DNA of 64,000 nt, taken from positions 575,751 through 639,750 of the forward strand of contig NZ_LMPF01000001.1 of the NCBI RefSeq assembly GCF_001424345.1, read 5' to 3'. Position 1 is the first letter of the stretch. Each line of letters begins with the position of its first letter. Shown here one piece after another: positions 54,775 to 63,623 of this stretch. This stretch comes from Burkholderia sp. Leaf177 (lineage in GTDB: Bacteria; Pseudomonadota; Gammaproteobacteria; Burkholderiales; Burkholderiaceae). The notes below the pieces were generated by a model. It worked only from the letters and a program-made list of their open reading frames with translations, searched no databases and was not told the DNA's origin. Both the position numbers and the translations under genes were made by a program.

Positions 54775-55314
54775 TTAGTGGTTCCTTTCGGAGCCCTGCG
54801 GCCCTTGGACTGGCGATGGTTTGTTCCAGTTGGACCGACCGACGTATGGCGTACGCGCCTGCTGTTGCTGCGGTTGAGGCTGCGCGCCCGGACCGCCGCC
54901 GGCCTGTTGTGGCGGACGACCGCCACCTTGCGGGCCGCCGCCTGCCTGCTGACCGCCGTGGCCGCCGCGATCGCCTCTGTCGCCACCACGATCTCCACCA
55001 CGATCTCCACCGCGGTTTCCTCCGCGATCCCCTCGGTCGCCGCCGCGATCCCATCCTCCTGGAGGCGGACGGCGATATCCAGGGCCATCGTCCCAATAAC
55101 GCGGTCCCGGACCGCCACCGTAATATCCTCCACCAATCACGACTCCGGACTGAACGACCGGCGCGCCGTAATAGCCGGGGTCGTAACCGCCCGGATACGC
55201 GGGATAAGACGAATAACCGCCTGTCGCATAAGCAGGTGAACCGTCGGGGTAGACGGCGCATCCCGCGACAAGCGCGGACGAAACGAGGATAAGGCCTGCA
55301 GCTGCGAGTTTCAT
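54775..55314 (-). CDS. Gly/Arg/Asp-rich repeat lipoprotein, function unknown
   Basis: A 179-residue exported protein. Signal peptide MKLAAAGLILVSSALVAGC with lipobox VAGC (Cys19) predicts a lipoprotein. The mature part is low complexity: a Tyr/Gly/Pro segment (SSYPAYPGGYDPGYYGAPVV), then tandem GGDRGG-type repeats (about residues 88-118), then Gln/Gly/Pro-rich sequence and a polar end. It is probably disordered at the cell surface or periplasm; no enzymatic motif. Similar YXGG/RGD-rich lipoproteins occur in Burkholderiaceae as uncharacterised proteins. The start is set by the signal peptide. Confidence 0.75.
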   Translation of the reverse strand: MKLAAAGLILVSSALVAGCAVYPDGSPAYATGGYSSYPAYPGGYDPGYYGAPVVQSGVVIGGGYYGGGPGPRYWDDGPGYRRPPPGGWDRGGDRGDRGGNRGGDRGGDRGGDRGDRGGHGGQQAGGGPQGGGRPPQQAGGGPGAQPQPQQQQARTPYVGRSNWNKPSPVQGPQGSERNH

Positions 55315-55550
55315 AGGGTGTATTGCAAACGGTGATTGATTACCGTATCTGACAGCATTGACGACAGGATGTCGCAAGAAGTTTGTAAAGTTTTATCTCG
55401 TTGGTAATGCGCGCCTGACTGCTGCTGACCCTTTGCCGCGGGCGTTCCACCGCAATACAACGCCAGGCGGCCATACGCTGTTGACACAATTGCAACAATG
55501 CTTTGTGGTCAAACGCCTTTATCGGACTAGGACTAACCCTTAAAATCGGT

Positions 55551-55585
55551 GTGTCCTGCAGTGGGCCCGTCAGCCCACGGGACAC
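55551..55585 (+). promoter_or_regulatory. Nested hairpin in the leader of the small exported protein gene
   Basis: GTGTCC and GGACAC (outer) with GTGGGC and GCCCAC (inner) form a bulged stem ending 15 bases before the ATG at 55601 and just before its ribosome site. It may control translation or be a regulator site. Confidence 0.5.
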
Positions 55586-55600
55586 AAGAAAGGGTTACAA

Positions 55601-55825
55601 ATGAAAAAGACAATATCGACCTATTGGCCTGTCGCCATGCTTGTACCGCTGGTTCTCGCGGGCTATTGCCATGCCACGCATCCAATGGCGGGTGCCACGG
55701 CGCATCCACAGAGCGCGGCAACCGTCAGCGCTGAGTTCGCACGTGCTATCTCTTTGGGCCTCGTGGATTCGGATAATTCCGTACCGGCAAATTCGCCGTC
55801 GGCCGCGGTGTCGCAGCCGTTCTGA
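55601..55825 (+). CDS. Small exported protein, hypothetical
   Basis: A 74-residue protein with a typical signal peptide (MKKTISTYWPVAMLVPLVLAGYCHA) that should be cut after CHA. This leaves about 50 polar residues with no cysteine and no recognised domain. AAAGGG seven bases before the ATG is a good ribosome site. A strong leader hairpin precedes it. It lies between the Gly-rich lipoprotein and the phosphatase gene. Function unknown. Confidence 0.6.
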   Translation: MKKTISTYWPVAMLVPLVLAGYCHATHPMAGATAHPQSAATVSAEFARAISLGLVDSDNSVPANSPSAAVSQPF

Positions 55826-55967
55826 GCGTGTCGATCGGGCGAACAAACAGTGTCCTTTGTATAATTCGGGACCGATTGTGAACGCTCGCCTAAGTAACTC
55901 CGGGACGGGTTTCAAGACGGCGAATGAGGCGTGATCGACGCTTCAGGCTAAAAACCTCCGGAACCCG

Positions 55968-56450
55968 ATGAACACTATCGCCATTTGCTTTGTCTGCCTT
56001 GGCAACATCTGCCGTTCGCCCAGCGCCGAAGCGGTGATGCTGCATCAGGTGAGCAAGGCGAAACTTGCGGACCGGATTGTCGTGGATTCGGCGGGAACTG
56101 GCGATTGGCATATCGGCCAGCCGCCCGATGAACGCGCTCAGCGCGCAGCAAAAGCGCGCGGCTACGACATGTCGGTGCTGCGTGGCCGGCAGGTGGCGGA
56201 AGAAGATTTTGCACGGTTCGATCTGCTGATAGCAATGGACGATGCAAACGCGGCTGCGCTTGCGCGCATCTGTCCGCCGGAATATCAGGACAAGATCCGG
56301 TTGCTGATGGAGTTCGCCACGCGCGACGACAGCCGCGTAGTAGCCGATCCTTACTTCGGCGGCGACGAAGGTTTCGAGCGCGTGCTCGACCAGTGCGAAG
56401 ACGCCTGCGAAGGGTTGCTAAAGGCGCTGCGCACGCAGCTGGTGTCTTGA
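55968..56450 (+). CDS. Low-molecular-weight protein-tyrosine phosphatase
   Basis: A 160-residue cytoplasmic phosphatase. The P-loop CLGNICRS (CX5R, nucleophile Cys10, Arg16) is at the N-terminus and the general-acid Asp is in VVADPYFGG. DSAGTGDWHIGQPPDERA fits the family. Relatives near capsule operons act on tyrosine kinases, but no such operon is here; the neighbour is iscR. A perfect TATAAT at 55860-55865 could be its -10 element, although no -35 is clear. Confidence 0.94.
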   Translation: MNTIAICFVCLGNICRSPSAEAVMLHQVSKAKLADRIVVDSAGTGDWHIGQPPDERAQRAAKARGYDMSVLRGRQVAEEDFARFDLLIAMDDANAAALARICPPEYQDKIRLLMEFATRDDSRVVADPYFGGDEGFERVLDQCEDACEGLLKALRTQLVS

Positions 56451-56518
56451 CACAGAAAGGCGCAACCTTGTTTCAACGCACGAAATGTCTCAGAGAATTC
56501 CTATTAATTAAGCCTGAG

Positions 56519-56570
56519 ATACTTGACTAAATCCGTAGGCTATTTATACTTGACCAAAATCATCCAGTAT
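56519..56570 (+). promoter_or_regulatory. iscR promoter with two type 1 IscR-binding sites
   Basis: Two 25-base sites, 56519-56543 and 56546-56570, each begin ATACTTGAC and end in GTAGGCTAT or CCAGTAT, matching the type 1 IscR consensus (ATASYYGACT ... AGT-TAT). They overlap a promoter with -35 TTGACT (56523-56528), 16-base spacer and -10 TATACT (56545-56550). This predicts repression of the isc operon by [2Fe-2S]-IscR, as in E. coli. Confidence 0.88.
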
Positions 56571-56598
56571 TAGCAGCAGCCCCCGGTAGCGTACAAAT

Positions 56599-57126
56599 AT
56601 GAGACTCACCACGAAAGGCCGTTTCGCCGTCACGGCGATGATCGACCTGGCATTGCGCCAGGAGCAGGGCCCGGTGACGTTGGCCGGAATCAGCCAGCGC
56701 CAGCACATTTCGCTCTCTTACCTTGAACAGTTGTTCGGCAAGCTGCGCCGCCACGAAATCGTGGAGTCGGTGCGCGGCCCGGGCGGCGGATACAATCTCG
56801 CGCGCCGTGCTGAAAACGTCACGGTTGCGGACATCATCATCGCGGTGGACGAGCCTATCGACGCGACTCAATGCGGCGGCAAGGGCGCGTGCGAAGGCAC
56901 CAAGCAGCACGACGGCCACTGCATGACCCACGAACTCTGGTCCACGCTCAATCAGAAGATGGTCGAGTATCTCGATTCTGTCTCGCTGAAAGATCTCGTC
57001 GACCAGCAGCGTGCGCGCGATGGATCGCCGGCGGTATTGCGCGATCGCCGTGCCGACACGGCGGGCGTGGAGCCAGCCCGCGTGGCGCCCAAAGGACCGA
57101 ATTCCGTTTTCAACCTGGCTGGCTGA
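56599..57126 (+). CDS. iscR: Iron-sulfur cluster regulator IscR
   Basis: An Rrf2-family winged-helix regulator of 175 residues that holds a [2Fe-2S] cluster and represses isc. The HTH is [20 protein letters not shown] ... [13 protein letters not shown]. The cluster ligands are Cys92, Cys98 and Cys108, with His111 ([10 protein letters not shown] ... CMTHELW). The loop between the second and third Cys is four residues longer than in E. coli IscR (Cys92, Cys98, Cys104, His107). The tail after residue 130 is also longer than usual. It is the first gene of the isc operon and should repress it through the two sites just upstream. Confidence 0.96.
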   Translation: MRLTTKGRFAVTAMIDLALRQEQGPVTLAGISQRQHISLSYLEQLFGKLRRHEIVESVRGPGGGYNLARRAENVTVADIIIAVDEPIDATQCGGKGACEGTKQHDGHCMTHELWSTLNQKMVEYLDSVSLKDLVDQQRARDGSPAVLRDRRADTAGVEPARVAPKGPNSVFNLAG

Positions 57127-57202
57127 CGGTTGCCGCGCATCTGTTAAATCGACGCGGCTGTCTCGCCTGAAAAGCCAATTGAGTCAAATCCCGGAGCAAC
57201 TG

Positions 57203-58426
57203 ATGAACAACGACATTCCCCACCTGCCCATTTACATGGACTACAGCGCAACGACTCCCGTCGATCCGCGCGTGGTGGACAAGATGATTCCGTACTTGCG
57301 CGAGCAGTTCGGCAACCCGGCATCGCGTAGCCATCAGTACGGCTGGGACGCGGAACGGGCGGTCGAAGAAGCGCGCGAGAACGTGGCAAAGCTGGTCAAC
57401 TGCGATCCGCGCGAGATCATCTGGACGTCGGGCGCAACGGAATCGGACAACCTTGCAATCAAGGGCGCCGCGCATTTCTACAAGAGCAAGGGCAAACACA
57501 TCATCACGGTGAAAACCGAGCACAAGGCCGTGCTCGATACCTGCCGCGAGCTCGAGCGCGAAGGTTTCGACGTCACATACCTGGATGTGAAGGACGACGG
57601 TTTGCTCGACCTGGACGTGTTCCAGGCAGCGATTCGGCCGGACACCATCCTCGTTTCGGTGATGAACGTGAACAACGAGATCGGCGTGATCCAGGATATC
57701 GCTGCTATCGGCGAGATCACGCGTGCGAAGGGCATCGTGCTTCACGTCGATGCCGCGCAAGCCACCGGCAAGATCGAAATCGATTTGCAGAAGCTGAAGG
57801 TCGACCTGATGTCGTTCTCGGCGCACAAGACGTATGGTCCGAAGGGCATCGGCGCGCTTTTCGTGCGTCGCAAGCCGCGGATTCGTATCGAAGCGCAGAT
57901 GCACGGCGGCGGTCACGAGCGCGGCATGCGTTCGGGCACGCTGGCGACGCACCAGATTGTCGGCATGGGCGAGGCGTTCCGCATCGCGCGTGAAGAAATG
58001 GCAACCGAAAACGAGCGCGTGCGTATGTTGCGCGATCGTCTGCTGAAGGGTTTGTCGGAGATGGAAGAGGTTTATGTGAACGGCGACATGGCGACCCGTG
58101 TGCCGCATAACCTCAACATCAGCTTCAACTTCGTCGAGGGCGAGTCGCTGATCATGGCGGTGAAGGACGTGGCGGTGTCGTCGGGTTCGGCTTGTACGTC
58201 GGCTTCGCTGGAACCGTCGTACGTGCTGCGCGCATTGGGCCGCAACGACGAACTCGCGCATAGCTCGATCCGCTTCACGGTTGGCCGCTTCACGACCGAG
58301 CAGGATGTGGATTACGTGATCAATTTGTTGAAGGGCAAGATTCAAAAGCTGCGCGACCTGTCGCCGCTTTGGGAAATGCATAAGGACGGCATCGACATTT
58401 CGTCGATCCAGTGGGCCGCGCACTAA
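57203..58426 (+). CDS. iscS: Cysteine desulfurase IscS
   Basis: A PLP enzyme that removes sulfur from cysteine and gives it to IscU. The 407 residues begin [24 protein letters not shown]. The PLP lysine is Lys209 ([11 protein letters not shown]), and the mobile-loop catalytic cysteine is Cys331 in [14 protein letters not shown], with the long loop of group I enzymes. The C-terminus SSIQWAAH is the IscU-binding end. The start at 57203 is supported by GGAG at 57192-57195 and homology; the longer frame overlaps iscR. Confidence 0.98.
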   Translation: MNNDIPHLPIYMDYSATTPVDPRVVDKMIPYLREQFGNPASRSHQYGWDAERAVEEARENVAKLVNCDPREIIWTSGATESDNLAIKGAAHFYKSKGKHIITVKTEHKAVLDTCRELEREGFDVTYLDVKDDGLLDLDVFQAAIRPDTILVSVMNVNNEIGVIQDIAAIGEITRAKGIVLHVDAAQATGKIEIDLQKLKVDLMSFSAHKTYGPKGIGALFVRRKPRIRIEAQMHGGGHERGMRSGTLATHQIVGMGEAFRIAREEMATENERVRMLRDRLLKGLSEMEEVYVNGDMATRVPHNLNISFNFVEGESLIMAVKDVAVSSGSACTSASLEPSYVLRALGRNDELAHSSIRFTVGRFTTEQDVDYVINLLKGKIQKLRDLSPLWEMHKDGIDISSIQWAAH

Positions 58427-58483
58427 GCAGCACTTTGCGCCCCGGTTGAACGCACACGCATACGAATTCAAGGAGTTTGAATC

Positions 58484-58912
58484 ATGGCTTATAGCGACAA
58501 GGTTCTGGACCACTACGAAAACCCGCGCAACGTCGGCTCGTTCGGCAAGGACGACGACACGGTCGGCACCGGCATGGTCGGCGCGCCGGCTTGCGGCGAC
58601 GTCATGAAGCTGCAGATCCGCGTGGGCGCGGACGGTGTCATCGAAGATGCGAAGTTCAAGACGTACGGATGCGGGTCGGCGATTGCTTCGAGCTCGCTCG
58701 TGACCGAGTGGGTCAAGGGCAAGACGCTGGATCAGGCGCTGACCATCAAGAACACGCATATTGCCGAAGAACTCGCGTTGCCGCCGGTGAAGATCCACTG
58801 TTCGATCCTGGCTGAAGACGCGATCAAAGCTGCTGTTGCCGATTACAAGCAACGTCATGGCGCGGGCGCTTCTGAAGCTGTTTCTGTTGAAGCGAAGCAA
58901 CACGCGGCTTGA
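58484..58912 (+). CDS. iscU: Iron-sulfur cluster scaffold IscU
   Basis: The scaffold on which new [2Fe-2S] clusters form. Of 142 residues, ligands Cys37, Asp39, Cys63 and Cys106 are all present. The HscA-recognition motif LPPVK is at 99-103, directly before KIHCSILAEDAIK. AAGGAG eight bases before the ATG. The tail after residue 128 (GAGASEAVSVEAKQHAA) is slightly longer than in E. coli. Confidence 0.98.
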   Translation: MAYSDKVLDHYENPRNVGSFGKDDDTVGTGMVGAPACGDVMKLQIRVGADGVIEDAKFKTYGCGSAIASSSLVTEWVKGKTLDQALTIKNTHIAEELALPPVKIHCSILAEDAIKAAVADYKQRHGAGASEAVSVEAKQHAA

Positions 58913-59036
58913 GTTTCCAGGGAGGGCGCCTGATATCGCGAGATTCACGGGGCGCTCTGGTTTTCGATTCAAGGCAAGGCTGCAGCATGCGACCGGGAGC
59001 ATCCATCCGGATTCAAGCAACTGCTGATGAGAGACT

Positions 59037-59360
59037 ATGGCAATCACGTTGACGGACAAGGCAGCACAGCACGTGCAAAAGTATCTGGTTCGACGCGGCA
59101 AGGGCGTCGGGCTGCGTCTCGGCGTGCGCACGACCGGCTGCTCGGGACTGGCTTACAAGCTCGAGTACGTGGATGAACTCGCGCCGGAAGATCAGGTGTT
59201 CGAGTCGGCGGGCGTGAAGATCATTGTCGATCCGAAGAGCCTGGCTTATATCGATGGAACCGAGCTGGACTTTGCGCGCGAAGGGCTGAACGAAGGCTTC
59301 AAGTTCAACAACCCGAACGTGAAAGACGAGTGCGGCTGCGGCGAATCGTTTCGCGTCTAG
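59037..59360 (+). CDS. iscA: Iron-sulfur assembly A-type carrier IscA
   Basis: A 107-residue A-type carrier that passes clusters to apoproteins. The three ligands are Cys35 (TTGCSGLAY), Cys99 and Cys101 (DECGCGESF). The 124-base gap after iscU is longer than in E. coli and contains no extra gene. A terminator-like hairpin follows at 59382-59404, before hscB. Confidence 0.97.
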   Translation: MAITLTDKAAQHVQKYLVRRGKGVGLRLGVRTTGCSGLAYKLEYVDELAPEDQVFESAGVKIIVDPKSLAYIDGTELDFAREGLNEGFKFNNPNVKDECGCGESFRV

Positions 59361-59381
59361 CATCCCGGAAGAACAGCAAAG

Positions 59382-59404
59382 AGGCGGCGCGTGCCGCCTT
59401 TTTC
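59382..59404 (+). terminator. Intra-operon terminator-like hairpin between iscA and hscB
   Basis: AGGCGGC, GCGT, GCCGCCT then TTTTTCTTT, 22 bases after iscA. If active, it lowers transcription of hscB-hscA-fdx-iscX relative to iscRSUA. Confidence 0.8.
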
Positions 59405-59444
59405 TTTAGCGTTACTGCTTTTTAGTCTATTTAATTCTGCTCCC

Positions 59445-59969
59445 ATGGCCACGCTCAACGACAGTCATTTCGACCTGTTCGATCTCCCGCCGACTTACGC
59501 CATCGATTCAACAAAGCTCGATGAAGCGTACCGGACGGTGCAGGCGCAGGTCCATCCCGACCGTTTTGCGGCCGCGGGCGACGCGCAAAAGCGCGTTGCA
59601 ATGCAGTGGGCCACGCGCGCGAACGAGGCGTACCAGACGCTGCGCGATCCGCTCAAACGGGCGACCTACATGCTTTCGCTACGCGGCGTGCATGCCGACG
59701 CCGAGAACAACACGGCGATGGAACCCGCGTTCCTGATGCAGCAAATGGAATGGCGCGAGAATATTGAAGACGCGGCGGCGGCAAAGAACGTGGCGGCGCT
59801 CGAAGCGCTGCTCGGCGAACTGCGCGACCAGGAACGCATGCGCTTCGAGAAACTCGCGGCGTTGATCGACAGTCACGCCGATCAGGCTGCAAGCGAAGCC
59901 GTTCGTCAGCTGATGTTCATCGAGCGTGTGGCGAGCGAGATCGGCAACCAGATCGAAAAGCTCGACTGA
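59445..59969 (+). CDS. hscB: Fe-S assembly co-chaperone HscB
   Basis: A J-domain partner of HscA that brings IscU to it. Of 174 residues, the J-domain (about 1-75) has the HPD motif at 37-39 (VHPDRF). The C-terminal three-helix domain binds IscU. The start [15 protein letters not shown] at 59445 is by homology; the upstream in-frame extension reads through the hairpin. The next gene, hscA, follows after 57 bases. Confidence 0.96.
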   Translation: MATLNDSHFDLFDLPPTYAIDSTKLDEAYRTVQAQVHPDRFAAAGDAQKRVAMQWATRANEAYQTLRDPLKRATYMLSLRGVHADAENNTAMEPAFLMQQMEWRENIEDAAAAKNVAALEALLGELRDQERMRFEKLAALIDSHADQAASEAVRQLMFIERVASEIGNQIEKLD

Positions 59970-60026
59970 GCGAGACGCGCCCGGCGCTGTATTCAAACCA
60001 GACGAACCAACCCCAATAGATCAACA

Positions 60027-61892
60027 ATGGCTTTACTGCAAATTTCAGAACCCGGCATGGCTCCGGCGCCGCATCAGCGGCGCATAGCCGTGGGTATCGA
60101 TCTCGGTACGACCAATTCGCTCGTGGCCGCCATGCGCAACAGCGTGGCCGAAGTGCTGCCTGACGAAGACGGTCATTACCTGTTGCCCTCGGTGGTCCGG
60201 TATCTGGAGAAGGGCGGGCGGCGTATCGGCCGGATCGCGAAGGAAGAAGCGGCACTCGATCCGCGCAACACGATTGTCTCGGTGAAACGCTTCATGGGCC
60301 GCGGCAAAAGCGAAGTGGAAGGCGCGGAGAACGCGCCTTACGATTTCGTCGATGCACCCGGCATGGTGCAGATTCGTACCATCGACGGCGTGAAAAGCCC
60401 GGTGGAAGTATCGGCGGAAATTCTGGCTACGTTGCGATATCGCGCGGAAGATTCGCTCGGCGACGACCTGGTCGGCGCGGTGATCACGGTTCCGGCGTAT
60501 TTCGATGAAGCCCAGCGCCAGGCCACCAAAGACGCCGCAAAACTCGCCGGCCTGAACGTGTTGCGCTTGCTGAACGAACCGACCGCCGCCGCGATCGCTT
60601 ACGGGCTGGACAATGCATCGGAAGGTTTGTACGCCGTGTACGACCTGGGCGGCGGAACCTTCGATCTTTCGATTCTCAAGCTCACCAAGGGCGTCTTCGA
60701 AGTGCTCGCGGCCGGCGGCGATTCCGCGCTGGGCGGCGATGATTTCGATGCCGTGGTGTATCGGCACGTGCTGGCAAAAACCAGGGTGGAACCCGCAACG
60801 CCCGAAGACGTGCGTTTGCTGCTCGACCACGTGCGCGCGGCCAAGGAAATGTTGTCGGACGCGCCGGAAGCGCGCGTTCAAGCCACGTTATCCGATGGCC
60901 GGAAGATCGACCTCGAAATTACGGAGCACGACTTTGCAGCGCTGACCGAGGCGCTCGTCGCTCGCACGCTGACGCCGACACGCAAGGCGTTGCGCGATGC
61001 AAAAGTCTCCGCGTCCGAGATCAAAGGCGTGGTCATGGTCGGCGGCGCGACGCGCATGCCGGTGATTTGCCGCGCGGTCGAAGAATATTTTGGCCAGCCG
61101 CCTTTGACCAATCTCGATCCCGATCAGGTCGTGGCGCTCGGCGCCGCGATCCAGGCCGACATGCTCGCGGGCAACCGGAGCGCCGAGGGCGACGACTGGC
61201 TGTTGCTGGATGTCATTCCGCTGTCGCTTGGCGTCGAAACAATGGGTGGCTTGACGGAAAAGATCATCCCGCGCAATTCGACCATTCCGGTCGCACGCGC
61301 ACAGGATTTCACGACCTTCAAAGACGGCCAGACCGCGATGGCCATTCACGTGGTGCAAGGCGAGCGTGAGCTCGTGTCCGATTGCCGGTCGCTCGCGCGT
61401 TTCGAATTGCGCGGCATTCCGCCGATGGCCGCCGGCGCCGCGCGCATTCGCGTGACGTACCAGGTGGACGCGGATGGCTTGTTATCCGTATTTGCACGCG
61501 AGCAGTTGTCGGGCGTGGAGGCGTCGGTAGTGGTGAAGCCGTCCTACGGACTCGCCGACGACGACGTCGCCCGCATGCTGGAAGAAAGTTTCACCACCGC
61601 CGAAGTCGATATGCGCGCCCGTGCGCTGCGCGAAGCGCAAGTCGATGCACAGCGTCTCGTCGAGGCATCGCAGGCGGCGTTGAGCGCGGACAGCGAATTG
61701 CTGGACGACGCAGAGCGCCTGAACATCGAAACCTTGATCGGCCAGCTTGCGACGGTCACGACCGGTGACAGCGTCGACGCCATCGAAGCGGCGACCAAGG
61801 AACTGGCTGCAGCGACCGATGAATTCGCCGCCCGCCGCATGAACAAAAGCATTCGCCGCGCACTCGCCGGCCGCAGGCTCGACGAAGTCTGA
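60027..61892 (+). CDS. hscA: Fe-S assembly Hsp70-type chaperone HscA
   Basis: A specialised Hsp70 of 621 residues that uses ATP to release clusters from IscU by binding its LPPVK motif. The ATPase has [27 protein letters not shown] and [13 protein letters not shown]. The substrate-binding domain begins at about 395 ([22 protein letters not shown]), and a helical lid ends [10 protein letters not shown]. The length equals E. coli HscA. It is co-transcribed with hscB, with fdx following by 30 bases. Confidence 0.98.
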   Translation: MALLQISEPGMAPAPHQRRIAVGIDLGTTNSLVAAMRNSVAEVLPDEDGHYLLPSVVRYLEKGGRRIGRIAKEEAALDPRNTIVSVKRFMGRGKSEVEGAENAPYDFVDAPGMVQIRTIDGVKSPVEVSAEILATLRYRAEDSLGDDLVGAVITVPAYFDEAQRQATKDAAKLAGLNVLRLLNEPTAAAIAYGLDNASEGLYAVYDLGGGTFDLSILKLTKGVFEVLAAGGDSALGGDDFDAVVYRHVLAKTRVEPATPEDVRLLLDHVRAAKEMLSDAPEARVQATLSDGRKIDLEITEHDFAALTEALVARTLTPTRKALRDAKVSASEIKGVVMVGGATRMPVICRAVEEYFGQPPLTNLDPDQVVALGAAIQADMLAGNRSAEGDDWLLLDVIPLSLGVETMGGLTEKIIPRNSTIPVARAQDFTTFKDGQTAMAIHVVQGERELVSDCRSLARFELRGIPPMAAGAARIRVTYQVDADGLLSVFAREQLSGVEASVVVKPSYGLADDDVARMLEESFTTAEVDMRARALREAQVDAQRLVEASQAALSADSELLDDAERLNIETLIGQLATVTTGDSVDAIEAATKELAAATDEFAARRMNKSIRRALAGRRLDEV

Positions 61893-61922
61893 GCCCACAC
61901 TGATATAGAACGGAAAGAAGTC

Positions 61923-62264
61923 ATGCCCCAGATCGTAGTGTTGCCCCACGTCGAGTTGTGCCCGGATGGCGCGGTGATCGACGCGGATACATCGAAGAGT
62001 ATTTGTGACAACTTGCTGGATAACGGCATCGAGATCGAGCACGCGTGCGAGAAGTCGTGCGCCTGCACGACATGCCACGTGATCATTCGCGAAGGGTTCA
62101 ACGCGCTCGTGCCTTCAGAAGAAGACGAGGACGATTTGCTCGACAAGGCCTGGGGACTCGAACCCACGTCGCGGTTATCATGTCAGGCGATGGCCCCCGC
62201 CAACGAGGATCTCGTGGTCGAGATCCCGCGCTACACCATCAATCACGCTAAAGAGAATCACTGA
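61923..62264 (+). CDS. fdx: ISC-system 2Fe-2S ferredoxin
   Basis: An adrenodoxin-type ferredoxin of 113 residues that supplies electrons for cluster assembly. Cluster ligands are Cys42, Cys48 and Cys51 (CEKSCACTTC) and Cys87 (RLSCQA). AIV-type N-terminal strand and EEDEDDLLDKAWGLEPTSRL fit ISC ferredoxins. AAAGAAG precedes the ATG. It lies 30 bases after hscA and 34 before iscX. Confidence 0.97.
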   Translation: MPQIVVLPHVELCPDGAVIDADTSKSICDNLLDNGIEIEHACEKSCACTTCHVIIREGFNALVPSEEDEDDLLDKAWGLEPTSRLSCQAMAPANEDLVVEIPRYTINHAKENH

Positions 62265-62298
62265 AACTATCAGGGACCTTGAGACAGGAGCGCTTGCC

Positions 62299-62496
62299 AT
62301 GAAGTGGACAGACACGCAGGACATCGCGATGGCACTGACCGACGCGCATCAGAACGTCGATCCGCAGTTCGTCCGATTTACGGATTTGCATCGATGGGTG
62401 ACGGAGCTTGCCGGTTTCGACGACGATCCCGAGCAATCCAACGAACGGATTCTCGAAGCGATCCAGGCGGCGTGGATCGAGGACGCGGATTACTGA
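62299..62496 (+). CDS. iscX: Fe-S assembly regulator IscX
   Basis: A 65-residue acidic protein, MKWTDTQDIAMALTDAHQNVDP, with the conserved DLHRWVTELAGFDDDP and the ending AIQAAWIEDADY. It binds IscS and iron and adjusts the rate of cluster assembly. Last gene of the isc operon; a strong terminator follows. GGAG lies about nine bases before the ATG. Confidence 0.97.
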   Translation: MKWTDTQDIAMALTDAHQNVDPQFVRFTDLHRWVTELAGFDDDPEQSNERILEAIQAAWIEDADY

Positions 62497-62530
62497 TCAC
62501 TGGTCACTCATCGGCGCCCACGCGAAAGAC

Positions 62531-62574
62531 AAAGCAAAACGGCGATTCGGCGAGGAATCGCCGTTTTGCTTTTT
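62531..62574. terminator. Bidirectional terminator (isc operon / glycine-zipper gene)
   Basis: AAAGCAAAACGGCGATTC, loop GGCGAG, GAATCGCCGTTTTGCTTT, a perfect 18-base-pair stem between converging units. Confidence 0.93.
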
Positions 62575-62590
62575 AGCGCTGCTATCGATA

Positions 62591-63316
62591 TCAGCCTGCA
62601 GCCAGCGTACCGTTCTCGATACGCACGCGTTGCCCCTGGCTGAACGGCGGCGGCTGCTTGTACGTGAAGTATCGGGTCTTGCCGTTTTCCATGTGCACAC
62701 GTACTGAATAATCGGTCTCGCTGCGCAGATGTTTCTCGACCGCATTGCCGCCGAGACCACCGCCCAGCGCGCCGAGAATCGTCATGCCGGTACGGCCACC
62801 GCCCCGGCCAAACTGATTACCGATAAGACCACCCGCCACCGCGCCGCCCACGGCACCGATACCCGTCCCGTGACCTTCACGCTTCACGGCGGAGATCGCT
62901 TCGACAGTGCCGCACGTCGAGCAATAGGCGGCTTGCACAGGTTGCTGTTGCGCGTAGTTCGGCTGCTGCACGGGCTGTTGTTGAGCCACTTGGCGAGCTT
63001 GCTGCTCCTGCGCTGCCTGTTGTTGCTGAGCGGCTTGCTGCTGGGCAAGTTGCGCTTGCTGCGCCTGCTGTTGAGCGGCTTGTTGCTGTGCTTGCGCTTG
63101 GGCGGCAGTCGGAGCAACGGGTTGCGTCGTGACTTGCGCCGCTTGCGTCTGGTCGTTCATGGGCGACGTGCTGGACGCTTTCGGAAAAAGGCCGGTGACG
63201 GCTGCCGTGGCCGCAAGACTCGCGATGATGACCGCGCCCGCTGCGGTGGCAACCAGCGGATGGATCTTCCGATTAGGTGAATTAGGTGTGGTCATGTTCT
63301 GGTTGCTGTTATCCAT
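62591..63316 (-). CDS. Glycine-zipper 2TM domain protein with Gln/Ala-rich spacer
   Basis: A 241-residue envelope protein. A hydrophobic segment at about residues 22-42 (ATAAGAVIIASLAATAAVTG) is a membrane anchor or uncleaved signal. Residues 60-130 are almost only Gln and Ala (AQQQAAQQ repeats), probably a coiled or flexible spacer. CSTCGTVEAISAVKREGHGTGIG begins the glycine-zipper domain (about 135-190, GAVGGAVAGGLIGNQFGRG), followed by a small beta domain (SVRVHMENGKTRYFTY). Outer-membrane lipoproteins of the SlyB/PcP type have the same core. The function is probably envelope integrity. GGAGG seven bases before the ATG fixes the start. Confidence 0.85.
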   Translation of the reverse strand: MDNSNQNMTTPNSPNRKIHPLVATAAGAVIIASLAATAAVTGLFPKASSTSPMNDQTQAAQVTTQPVAPTAAQAQAQQQAAQQQAQQAQLAQQQAAQQQQAAQEQQARQVAQQQPVQQPNYAQQQPVQAAYCSTCGTVEAISAVKREGHGTGIGAVGGAVAGGLIGNQFGRGGGRTGMTILGALGGGLGGNAVEKHLRSETDYSVRVHMENGKTRYFTYKQPPPFSQGQRVRIENGTLAAG

Positions 63317-63572
63317 TTTTGAACCTCCGTCTCAAGGCAGAGTGGGACGATGCATTTGCCGCTTGCTTGCAGTTTGCGGCTGATATAAACGGCTGGTTTG
63401 TCAATTTGTAACGGTTTACGTGTGACCCTTAGATGCAAGAAGCGCACCGGGCCCGTGATGTGCTGTGCGATGTTGTCCCATAAGGGTTTCCGGCCGTGCG
63501 GGCGCTTCGGTTCAGTAAAGGCCTCGGTGCCTTTTACCTAAAGTTACAAACTACGTGACGCCTCGGGACGTA

Positions 63573-63598
63573 AAAAAGGCGCTTCCGCGCCTTTTTTA
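63573..63598. terminator. Bidirectional Rho-independent terminator downstream of lysS
   Basis: AAAAAAGGCGC, TTCC, GCGCCTTTTTT: short GC stem with six-base runs on each side, 26 bases after the lysS stop codon on the minus strand. Confidence 0.88.
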
Positions 63599-63623
63599 CA
63601 ACTCAGCCAGATCCTGCTGGAAG

